From assembly GCA_023525975.1 (NCBI GenBank), contig CM042020.1, forward strand, positions 13,012,001 through 13,076,000: a stretch of DNA of 64,000 bases, given 5' to 3'. The DNA comes from Smallanthus sonchifolius. Taxonomy: Eukaryota > Streptophyta > Magnoliopsida > Asterales > Asteraceae. The position numbers and the translations under genes are program-made. Positions 35,885 through 47,085 of the stretch are shown here, in pieces (positions within the stretch are counted from its first letter, which is position 1; every line of letters starts with the position of its first letter). The notes under the pieces are model-generated. The model was given only the letters and a program-made list of their open reading frames with translations. It was not told where the DNA came from and did not search any database.

Positions 35885-36161
35885 GGGGATGAAGTCTCCC
35901 TGATGATTTCCCGAGGATCCTGCAGAGTCAAAGTTCAGGATCCTTGGTTATAGTGGAGTTGTTGTCTACATCGGTTTCTTCGATCCTTTTTTATCTTTTC
36001 AAGCTAAACAGCGTCTGGTTGGTCTTTTTTTGTTGTTCCATCTGTTGCTTCACCTCTGAGAACATAGTAAGGATGTCGCTGTTCGAAATAAGTACGGGTT
36101 CTCCCAGCAGGTAATCCAGATCCTGAAAAACCAGCATAAGTTGTTTTCTTAGGTGGATTGT
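35885..36161 (-). other. T1 gag N-terminal or leader part, cut by M2
   Basis: Partly open minus-strand sequence continuing gag, rich in GGATCC words (35915, 35938). The M2 LTR begins at 36162; 36157-36161 (ATTGT) would be its target copy, but the partner lies outside the window. Confidence 0.5.
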
Positions 36162-38275
36162 TGTCACACCCCGGCCGATGGAGGATTATACGCCGGGGCT
36201 GACGCGGTTGTTCATAAGCACATGATCAACAATTAAATGCGTTACCATAATTATTCATCAAATTAAATATTCATTACAAGGAAAATAGAAACATATTGTT
36301 CATAACGTAATCAAAATTTAAACTTATTAATGCTATGTCCATAGCCCTAAATGATCAAGCATGGTCCTCAAACGTGTGCACCTGAAACATGTAAGTAAAT
36401 TTCAACTACAAGTAGTTGGTGAGTAACATAGGTTTTGACACCAAACAAAGTTGAATATGTTTTACAAATCAATATGTTCAAAGCAAGTGTAAAGCATAAA
36501 TGTGAAAACATACGAGGTTCCAAAGTGTACAATCAAGCCATGTAATATGTATGCACAATCCCCCGGATTGCGTGAAGTAAGGTACCAAAATGTATACACA
36601 AACCCGCCAAGGTTTGTGTTAAGTAATGAATCAAATTCCTATATAAATGATCATGTTCGGTACTACCTTAGGTCTGCCATGCAAGTTAATGATTGTACTA
36701 AATATGAACACATGTATCACCAAGTAGTTTAAGACATGAAACACATGAACTCTGCATAAGAACATTAAATTTGAATTGTGTATGTAAATTAATGTAGACA
36801 TGTTTCACCCCGAGTATTTGTAAACAAAGTAAAGTAAAAGGGGCTATGAAACTCACATGTAATGAAGCTAATAGGTAGTATGAATTGTTAATTATGAATA
36901 TGCTTCGTGAGAATTCCTCACAATCAACCTACATGGATAATTGTATTCTAAACTCAAAGTATGCCTAACGAAAGTAAGAAATTTTGAGATTTTAGGGTTT
37001 CATAGGATTTGGGATGAGATTTGTACAAGTTTTGTAGGAAAATGTATGTTTATCACAAATATTGGATTAATTAAAATAGTTTTTAAAATTAATTAGAATT
37101 ACTTGAAATCTCTAATTAATTTATATAGTGTTTATAATAATAATACGTTTGGATTTATTTATGTAATTATTCTATAAATAATTAATAAATTGTGGAATGG
37201 AGACGGTTTTGACGAGGTATGGTATTGGTTCATCTTCAAAAGTTAAAAGGAGACCCTATCCGTTGATCCTAATGAAAGCATGAGATGGGGACCACAAGGC
37301 TAACAAGAAAGGATGGACCCCCACCCATGAAAGAAAAAAACGTCAACATCATTCGGTTAGAAGAGAGAGAAGCCCACCCCTTAAGAGAAAGACATATAAA
37401 TAGGAATGACTTCATAGAATATAAGGACACTTTTTGATAGGGAGATCTCCTTGTATTCAAAAGATTGTAATCGGAAAAGATTGATCATAAAAGAGAGTCA
37501 CTCGACTCTTCATAGAATAATGATTTTATGTAAATAAAATAATTAATTAAAATATTTAAATAATCTCTTTTACTTAAAGGATTTATAAAAGAGATATTAA
37601 TTAAATATAGGTGTTAAATGAAATTAATTGAATTTTGTATAATTATTTATCTAAAATAATTATTCAAGTACTTCTATAGATTTAAAAGGTTTTAAATAAT
37701 CATTCTTTGCCCAAAAATTAATTATATGTTTAAAATTGATTTAATAATGTTTAAATAAGTATTTAAAATTTATTTTATAAATATTGTTATTTTATAAACA
37801 AAACAACATACTTATATTTATTTAAATAAATCATTTATATTGTTTATTTAGGATTTCATAATATTTATAATGTGTTTGTAATAAATTAAAAATAAATAAA
37901 ATATTATTTGATATTTTCTATGTTTATAAAATTTACTACAAGTATTTATTGGATTTATAAAAATTATATTAGAAATTTAAAACATTAATTTATGAATTTA
38001 AAATATCAAAAAGAAATTAAATACCAAAAACCGACCACACAGACCTTGAACCCGCGCCAAGGCCGGGTTGACCTGTATGCGTGCTTCAGACCATCAGACC
38101 AGGGCTTATGCCTTGGTCATAAGATGATGCATTTAATTTAAAAAGGACAATCCCAAAGCCATCTTTTTTCACCAATTGAACCCGTAACCCTAGCCCTTCA
38201 ATTGACCCGTCTCAGCAATACGATTGGACCTAAATCCATAGGGCTTTCATTCCCTGGATTGAGACGAGTCTATTG
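36162..38275 (-). mobile_element. M2 3' LTR, distal part (family C)
   Basis: Starts TGTCACACCCCGGCCGATGG, the complemented end of a family-C LTR. Continues to 38275, where M1 is inserted (TSD TATTG 38271-38275), and resumes at 46023-47048. Combined length is about 3.13 kb. It holds the family blocks, a degenerate tRNA-like module (about 38036-38110), and an unusual island at 37195-37505 with a plus-strand TATA box. Confidence 0.88.
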
Positions 38276-41102
38276 TGTCACACCCCAACCGACGGCGGAA
38301 ACGTCGGGGCGGGACATGTAGACTGTTCATGAGCACAAGGTTCACTAGATTTCAATATTTAATCATCAATTTCATTTCAAACCATTCAAACACAAATAGC
38401 AAAATTCAACAAGTACATAAATAAAAATACAAATTGTTCTTTGAATTTAAATTTACTAAGTCCAAACTTAAGTGTAGCATGTCTTGCTCAAATTCACATG
38501 TTAGCACCTGAAACATGAATAAAATAGGGTCAACTAAAAAGTTGGTGAGCATACATAGGTTTGTACATAAATAGTGTATAAATATGAATAAGCAAATCCT
38601 TACATGTCATGATAAATAAGGCATTTATGGGGAGCAGCTATTGTGTAACTAAAGTACAATCAAACCTTTGTAACTAGCATGCAAATTGTGTTGTCGGTAA
38701 CAATCACCCCAATCTGGGTGGGTTTGTCAGACTCAATAGATCTATCATTGTTAACCGTCGGCGTAAATAGTTAATGATTGCACATAATTCGCACACAAAA
38801 GTTAACACACCTAGCACTCAAACATAAAGCTCAAATTTGCACACATGAATGTAAATAGGATTTGTGTTTGTGTAGTTTGTGTAAATGTAAGCTATTGTTT
38901 GTATAAAATTCATGAATCACCATAAAAAGTGTAAAAAAGAAAAGGGGGCTATGTAATACTCACATGATTCGAAGGTGTAGTTAGCACACGAGACTAGATA
39001 GCAGAATGATCTTTGTAACTCACCACGTTAACCTAGTATGTAATGTATATTGAATTAATAGTGTGTACAATAGTTTAGGTCTAAGTCTAGGATTTAATTG
39101 AATGTGTGCACAAAGGGTTGTATAGGAGCGTAGAAATTGTGGTTTGTACTTGAAAAAGTGTTGTATAAAATGAAATATTTGAAATAAATAGTTTAAAAGT
39201 ATTTTAATTAGGGTTTGGGTTTGAATAAATAAATAAATAAATTTTATTTATTTATTTATTTAGTTACAAAAATAATGTGAGAAATATATTTATTCAAATA
39301 TGATTTAAACAAATATCTTTATTCTTTTTTTTTATTTTTTTTATTTCTAAAAGGGTGTATAAATAAATTTCAAAACTAATGGCTATTAAATTTAAAAAAA
39401 ATCCAAAGTGTAGATTATATAAACAATAAATAAATCTATCTATTTATTTACTATTTAAAATAGTTATGTTTTAAAAGTATTTTTACAAATTTTAAATCGA
39501 GTTCAAAATTTAATAAGGCTTCATTAACTTTGCTTTCGAAGGGAGATAATTTTTATAAAATTTTGTGACAATAGGTATTCAACTTAGTAATTTCCTTTAA
39601 CTATTTAAAAGTCTATATATTTTTTTGTTTTAATTAATTAGTATATGATTTAATAATAAAATTCGTAAATAAATGAGTTTATGTTGAGAATGGACGAATT
39701 TAATTCCATTCTGTTAAAAATGTTATAAGGTTTATAAAAGTAATTTTTATGAAATTTTTATAGCTTTAAAAACGGTTTCCAAAAATTTAAACAGGCCTGG
39801 GGGTTCGAACCCAGGTCTGTTCTGTATGAGCCAAGTGAGTAAACCACTGGGCCGAGGTTGGTTCTATGGAGAGGATTAGACTTTTGATACTTTTGTTGTG
39901 TCGTTACAGTGGGTCAGGCTTAGGTTTTAATGAACACACAAAAAGGCTGCTGCGAATGGGTTTCGAACCCATGCCACTCGATCCAATGGTGCCTTGACCT
40001 AGCCAGTTGGACCGAGTGGTTCGCTGGTATAACATGTAAACCTGAAATACTTAAACGAGTATTAGATCGAACGAAATTCCCAAATTCGAACCCGTATGAA
40101 CAGGCCATGAATTCCACCTTCAATTGAATCCGATGGAACCTGTTTACAAGAATTGGTATGGGGCTTTCGATGTGTGGTCAAAAATGAATTGAATCATGTA
40201 AAACTTACTTGGAATGGTTTGGGAACAATTGCAGTCGGCTACGGCTTCGGATTCGGTGTTCTTGAGTCTCGATCGACGACCAGAAGTGTATTGGGTATCA
40301 ATTGAGTGCTCAGGGAGTTTGGAGTGAGGCGTGCGAAGGTGAGAGATAGGTTTAATTGAATTGATTCTGCCTTAATTGTTCGATTTGATTACGACTTCGC
40401 GTGTGACAGCTCTGGGTTGAGATTATGCGTAAATTCGAATGCCTATGAATGAATTTGGTCATGTTCTAGGACTGGGTACACGCGGAATCAATCAGTGCGT
40501 GATTACCGGGCTTTAATCGTGTTCAATTTCATGGATTTGAGGTTTATTGACTCGGTTTTGACTAGGGAAGTCAAATTTTTCAAAATCCGTGTATTATTTC
40601 AAATTAGGCTGTTAATTGGGTTTAGCAAGACTCGATTATCCATCTAGGGATTGTTGTAGGTTCGAAATTGGTTGGGTTGGGCCGGATTTAACATCGATTT
40701 ATAAGGATTTGTTCTTGTTGACTTTTGGGAAGTCAAAGAGGGCGGTTTTTATATGGATGGGTTCAACGTGAGAGTCCAACTAGTTAGGGGTTCAAAACCA
40801 AAGTGTCACGTATTGCTAATTGTATAAACTATAGATCGTTCAATACCTATTTGTTTTATATGTCTACACATATGATTTTTATTTGTTATATATATATATA
40901 TGTATGTATTCACATATGTGTGTGTATATATAAGTAGGGTTCAAAAACGTATGTAGGTGTAATAAGGAAAACAAACAAAAGGATTTTTGTGAATTTGTAC
41001 TAAAACCTTGGATTTAAACATTCGTATAAGTTATTGCACTAGGATTTGGAATTCAAACATGGTTTATTGCACTTAAAACAAGGACAAATCAGAAATGTTA
41101 CA
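38276..41102 (-). mobile_element. M1 3' LTR (family C), 2827 bp
   Basis: Complemented LTR from TGTCACACCCCAACC to AATGTTACA. The left flank is TATTG, matched at 46023-46027 beyond the other LTR. Nearly identical to 43773-46022 (roughly 2% difference in the stretches compared by eye), so the insertion is young. Contains AATAAATAAATAAATT-type repeats and tRNA-like modules at 39792-39862 and 39956-40019. Confidence 0.93.
39956..40019 (-). other. tRNA-like module 2 in M1 3' LTR
   Basis: T-arm-like hairpin ATGGG-loop-CCCAT (39956-39972) with the B box GGTTCGAAACC on the minus strand, plus a 7-bp stem CCACTCG/CGAGTGG (39974-39980 with 40013-40019). Compared with solo LTR C and P1, base pairs change on both strands together (G-C to A-T in the T arm, C-G to T-A in the long stem). 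Confidence 0.62.
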
Positions 41103-43772
41103 GTATCCCCATGTTGAGGGAATTTCATCCCGAAATTTAGCTAGTTGTGACGATTGTATCAGCAAAGAGGTGAGGGTACTTGAGCTTCATTTGGTCCTCA
41201 CGTTCCCAAGTAAATTCAGGTCCATGCTTAGATTCCCATCGTACTTTGACAATAGGGATACGACTTCGCTTGAGTTGCTTGATCTCGCGACCCATGATCT
41301 CCACTGGTCTCTCCACGAAGTGCATTGTTTCGTCAATGCGCACATCGTCAAGAGGTATATGGAGATTCTCATCGGCAAGACATTTCTTTAGGTTGGACAT
41401 ATGAAATGTAGGATGCACATTGCCGAGTGATGGAGGTAACTCGAGTTTTAAGCCACTTTCCTAATTCTCTCAATGGTCTTGAATGGACCCACATAGCGGG
41501 GTGCTAATTTGCCTTTCTTTCCAAAACGGATCACACCCTTCCACGGAGACACCTTTAGAAGAATAAGGTCACCGACCTAGAATTCCAAGGGTTTTCGTCG
41601 TTTGTCGGCATAACTCTTTTGCCGACTTCTCACTACTCGAATGTTGTCACGGATTTGGATAATCTTGTCGGATGTTTCTTGAATTAGCTCGGGACCGATG
41701 ATTTGTGCTTCACCAATCTCATTCCAACAGATAGGAGAACGACACTTATGACCATAGAGAGCTTCAAATGGAGCCATATTGATACTTGTGTGGTAACTAT
41801 TGTTGTAAGAGAACTCAATTAGGGATCCAAAATCAATTACACAAGCTCTAAGCATGTCCTCAAGAGTTTGGATTGTACGCTCGGTCTGACCATTAGTTTG
41901 GGGGTGGTAAGCCGTGCTTAAATCCAATCGCGTACCAAGAGCAGTTTGGAGTGATTGCCAGAAACGGGAGGTGAATCAATCTTCTCTATCGGAGATTATG
42001 TTTAAGGGAACACCGTGACGGCTCACAATTTCGTCAATGAAAATTCAGGCCAATTTCTCAACCCAATAGTCTTCACGGATGGGTAAGAAATGAGCAGATT
42101 TGGTGAGGCGGTCAATGATCACCCATATGCTATCATAACCACTTGAGGTTCGAGGGAGTTTGGTAATAAAATCCATAGCTAAGTTCTCCCATTTCCACAC
42201 GGGAATTTTCGGTTGTTCAAGTAAACCGGAAGGACATTGATGTTCGGCTTTGACTTTGGAGCAAGTTAGACATTTGGCAACATAGAGGGCAATGTCCTTC
42301 TTCATACCGGGCCACCAATATTGATGGCGAAGATCTTGGTACATTTTATCCGCACCAGGATGGATAGAATAACGAGTCTTGTGGGCCTCGTTCATGAGAA
42401 ATGCAAGGAGATCATCATGATCGGGAATCCAAATACGGTTCAAGTAATAAAGTAAACCATTGGGTCTTGATTCAAGCTGAAGTTCAAAACCACACGACAT
42501 TTCCTAATACATATTACCCTCGGTGACCGAGACGTGTTGAGCTTCTAAGATGCGACTTTGAATGTCGGTTTGAATTTGGATACAATGAAGCATGACACGG
42601 TCCTTTCGACTCAAAGCGACGGCTACAACATTCGCCTTGCCCGGATGGTAACGAATCTCGCAGTCATAGTCGTTAAGGAGTTCAACCCAACGTCGTTGCC
42701 TCATATTGAGTTCTTTTTGATTGAAGATGTGTTGAAGACTTTTGTGGTCGGTGAACACCACACATTTTGTGCCATAGAGGTAATGTCTCCAAATCTTCAA
42801 TGCGAATACGACCGCACCCAACTCGAGATCGTGCGTCGTATAATTCTTCTCGTGAATCTTGAGTTGTCTTTATGCATAAGCGATTACTTTACCTCGTTGC
42901 ATGAGGACACAACCGAGACCTTGGTTAGAAGCATCACAGTAGACAACTAGATCATCATTCCCATCAAGGAGAGTCAAAATAGGAGCATTGCACAACTTTT
43001 GCTTGAGAGTTTGGAAAGCTTCTTCTTGTTTTGGTCCCCATTCATAAGTTTTACCCTTCTGGGTCAATGCGGTAAGAGGGACAGCAATCTTAGAGAAATT
43101 TGAGATGAAACGACGATAATATCCTGCAAGACCAAGAAATGAACGAACTTCGGTGGGGGTCTTAGGGGCATTCCAATTCTTAACAGCTTCGATTTTGGCA
43201 GGGTCAACATGAATCCCCTTTTCGTTGACGATATGACCCAGGAATTGAACCTCCTTTAGCCAAAATTCACATTTGGAGAACTTGGCATATAGTTTCTCCT
43301 TCCTCAAGAGGTCTAAAACCAACCTAAGGTGTTGCTCATGATCGGATTTAGTCTTGGAGTAGATTAAGATATCATCAATGAAGACGATCACGAATTTGTC
43401 GAGGTATGGTTTGCACACACGATTCATGAGGTCCATGAAAACCGCGGGTGCATTGGTTAGCCCAAAAGGCATGACCATGAACTCGTAGTGACCATACCTT
43501 GTTCGGAAGGCAGTCTTTGGAATATCTTCCTCTTGTACACGGAGTTGTTGATAACCAGATCTAAGATCAATCTTCGAGAAACAAGTAGAGCCTTGAAGTT
43601 GATCAAAGAGATCATCAATTCTACGCAATGGATAACGGTTCTTGATGGTAAGCTTGTTGAGTTCGCGGTAGTCAATACACATGCGGAATGATCCATCCTT
43701 CTTCTTGACGGTGAATGACTTGGACGGATGAAGCCCTTGTCGGAGAGTTCTTGGAGTTGGCTTGCAAGTTCT
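41103..43772 (-). pseudogene. M1 pol: RT, RNase H, integrase, chromodomain-like tail
   Basis: Minus strand from 43772: DGSFRMCIDYRELNK, FSKIDLRSGYQQLR, MPFGLTNAPAVFMDLMN, VIVFIDDILIYSK (catalytic box FIDD, near 43372-43386), then RNase H (YCDASNQGLGCVLMQ). Next are HPGADKMYQ with WWPGMKKDI and CLTCSKVK (HHCC zinc domain), integrase core (MDFITKLP, IDRLTKSAHFLP, AYHPQTNGQTER), and a tail with VKVRWESKHGPEFTWERED. Stops at 42870, 42504, 42045, about 41973 and 41577 break it. The N-terminus is fused to LTR sequence, so gag and protease are missing. Confidence 0.9.
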
Positions 43773-45798
43773 TGTGTTTGTGTAGTTTGTGTAAATGTAA
43801 GCTATTGTTTGTATAAAATTCATGAATCACCATAAAAAGTGTAAAAAAGAAAAGGGGGCTATGTAATACTCACATGATTCGAAGGTGTAGTTAGCACACG
43901 AGACTAGATAGCAGAATGATCTTTGTAACTCACCACGTTAACCTAGTGTGTAATGTATATTGAATTAATAGTGTGTACAATAGTTTAGGTCTAAGTCTAG
44001 GATTTAATTGAATGTGTGCACAAAGGGTTGTATAGGAGCGTAGAAATTGTGGTTTGTACTTGAAAAAGTGTTGTATAAAATGAAATATTTGAAATAAATA
44101 GTTTAAAAGTATTTTAATTAGGGTTTGGGTTTGAATAAATAAATAAATAAATTTTATTTATTTATTTATTTAGTTACAAAAATAATGTGAGAAATATATT
44201 TATTCAAATATGATTTAAACAAATATCTTTATTCTTTTTTTTTTATTTTTTTTATTTCTAAAAGGGTGTATAAATAAATTTAAAAACTAATGGCTATTAA
44301 ATTTTAAAAAAAATCCAAAGTTTAGATTATATAAACAAAATATAAATATATTTATTTATTTACTATTTAAAATATTTATGTTTTAAAAGTATTTTTATAA
44401 ATTTTAAATCGAGTTTAAAATTTAATAAGGCTTCATTATCTTTGCTTTCGAAGGGAGATAATTTTTATAAAATTTTGTGACAGTAGGTATTCAACTTAGT
44501 AATTTCTTTTAACTATTTAAAAGTCTATATATTTTTTTGTTTTAATTAATTAGTATATGATTTAATAATAAAATTCGTAAATAAATGAGTTTATGTTGAG
44601 AATGGACGAATTTAATTCCATTATGTTAAAAATGTTATAAGATTTATAAAAGTTATTTTTATGAAATTTTTATAGCTTTAAAAACGGTTTCCAAAAATTT
44701 AAACAGGCCTAGGGGTTCGAACCCGGGTCTGTTTTGTATGAGCCAAGTGAGTAAACCACTGGGCCGAGGTTGGTTCTATGGAGAGGATTAGACTTTTGAT
44801 ACTTTTGTTGTGTCGTTATAGTGGGTCAGGCTTAGGTTTTAATGAACACACAAAAAGGCTGCTGCGAATGGGTTTCGAACCTATACCACTCGATCCAATG
44901 GTGCCTTGACCTAGCCAGTTGGACCGAGTGGTTCGCTGGTATAACGTGTAAACCTAAAATACTTAAACGAGTATTAGATCGAACGAAATTCCCAAATTCG
45001 AACCCGTATGAACAGGTCATGAATTCCACCTTCAATTGAATCCGATGGAACCTGTTTACACGAATTGGTATGGGGCTTTCGATGTGTGGTCAAAAACGAA
45101 TTGAATCATGTAAAACTTACTTGGAATGGTTTGGGCACAATTGCAGTCGGCTACGGCTTCGGATTCGGTGTTCTTGAGTCTCGATCGACGACCAGAAGTG
45201 TATTGGGTATCAATTGAGTGCTCAGGGAGTTTGGAGTGAGGCGTGCGAAGGTGAGAGATAGGTTTAATTGAATTGATTCTGCCCTAATTGTTCGATTTGA
45301 TTACGACTTCGCGTGTGACAGCTGTGGGTTGAGATTATGCGTAAATTCGAATGCCTATGAATGAATTTGGTCATGTTCTGGGACTGGGTACACGCGGAAT
45401 CAATCAGTGCGTGATTACCGGGCTTTAATCGTGTTCAATTTCATGGATTTGAGGTTTATTGACTCGGTTTTGACTAGGGAAGTCAAATTTTTCAAAATCC
45501 GTGTATTATTTCAAATTAGGCTGTTAATTGGGTTTAGCAAGACTCGATTATCCATCTAGGGATTGTTATAGGTCCGAAATTGGTTGGGTTGGGCCGGATT
45601 TAACATCGATTTATAAGGATTTGTTCCTGTTGACTTTTGGGAAGTCAAAGAGGGCGGTTTTTATATGGATGGGTTCATCGTGAGAGTCCAACTAGTTAGG
45701 GGTTCAAAACCGAAGTGTCACGTATTGCTAATTGTATAAACTATAGATCGTTCAATACCTATTTGTTTTACATGTCTACACATATGATTTTTCTTTGT

Positions 45799-45829
<31 letters not shown>

Positions 45830-46022
45830 TCACATATGTGTGTGTATATATATGTAGGGTTCAAAAACGTATGTAGGTGTAATAAGGAAAACAAACAAAA
45901 GGATTTTTGTGAATTTGTACTAAAACCTTGGATTTAAACATTCGTATAAGTTATTGCACTAGGATTTGGAATTCAAACATGGTTTATTGCACTTAAAACA
46001 AGGACAAATCAGAAATGTTACA
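43773..46022 (-). mobile_element. M1 5' LTR, truncated
   Basis: Copy of 38866-41102 lacking the last about 590 bp of the LTR (its U5 side). At the junction the RT sequence GTTCTTG meets LTR sequence TGTTTGTGTAGTTTG with a few shared bases (TTG/TTGTG), suggesting microhomology-mediated deletion. It ends at 46022 beside the TATTG target copy. Confidence 0.9.
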
Positions 46023-47048
46023 TATTGGTGCAAGAATGACCTGAAATGAATACGTAGGTAAGGAGAACGACTCGATGAACAGATTCGTTTTCTTCGGCTA
46101 AAGTAGGTGTTCCAGGGATGATTTCAGACGCGATTGAGGGTATGTGGAGTTTGTAATGAGTCTCGTTAATGATTGTGAGTGCAAATATATACACAATTTG
46201 TGCGGGAATGGATCGATTGATTAAATGAGTTTTCTTCGGCTAAAGTGGGTTTCGGTTACGAGTTTAACCATTGAATTGTTCATAAAAATTCGATTAAACA
46301 CGAAGGACGGATCGTTTTAGTGCCCTGAATGTTTAGCCGGTTACGATTTCGCGTAAAAATATCTCAAAGACGAGTTCAAGATTAATGATCCGAAAACCGG
46401 TCCCTACGGGACTCAAACCCATGGCTGAAATGGGGGAAAAGGGTTTTCGGAATTTGCAATTCATTCCTTGAAGTTTCAAGATTTTATTATTTTATGTATA
46501 AACTTTAGTTTTTAGTTTAGTTAAAGTTTCAGAAATTACTAAATGAACCCTGAACTTTATAAAAATATAAAACCATTAAATTTTATAAGTTTTTTTAAAA
46601 TCTAATAAGTCTTAAGATTATATTTAATGATATAAACACAAAAATATAATTTGCACAATAGAAATAATTTTTATTCCTATTAAAATCATTTTCTTTGAAA
46701 ATAATTTATAAACCCTATTTAATTTATAGGATTTACAATTTAGTTTTTATAAGTCGTGTGTATATATATATATATATATATATAAATGGGCTTAGTAATA
46801 ACCTAACATATATATGTATTTATTTCTTTGAACTTTAAACAATTATTTATATAGTCACTTATATAAATATTTGTTATTTTTGAAATGAAACAATTGCACA
46901 CAAAGTATTTATGTAAGTATATGTTCAAGTAATGAGATGGATAATTATGATAGCTTCCATTGAAATAGAGAAGTACAAATCATAGAATAATGAAAATACA
47001 AGTGTCGGGATAGTTAAAAATAAAGGCTGGAAAATCTTGGAGGTTACA
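46023..47048 (-). mobile_element. M2 3' LTR, proximal part
   Basis: On the minus strand the LTR starts TGTAACCTCC at 47048 and runs to the M1 insertion. Includes the fragment TCCCTACGGGACTCAAACCC (about 46400), matching the third tRNA-like module of P1, and a TA microsatellite at 46758-46784. Confidence 0.88.
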
Positions 47049-47085
47049 GTCTCCCTTACTTTAGGAAATTTCGTCCCGAAATTGA

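Larger units (their letters stand above)
38276..46022 (-). mobile_element. M1: deleted Ty3/gypsy (Tekay-like) element in the M2 LTR, TSD TATTG
   Basis: Minus-strand element with perfect TATTG duplications (38271-38275 and 46023-46027). Order on the minus strand: 5' LTR start at 46022, truncated at about 43773, then reverse transcriptase, RNase H, integrase, chromodomain-like tail, polypurine tract, full 3' LTR. The last about 590 bp of the 5' LTR, the primer site, gag, protease and the start of RT are missing, so it is an internal-deletion derivative. Confidence 0.92.

Noticed and set aside
39930..45039. Matching 65-codon frames at 39930-40127 and 44842-45039
   Set aside because: They cover the tRNA-like module in the two LTRs of M1 and reflect LTR identity, not a gene.
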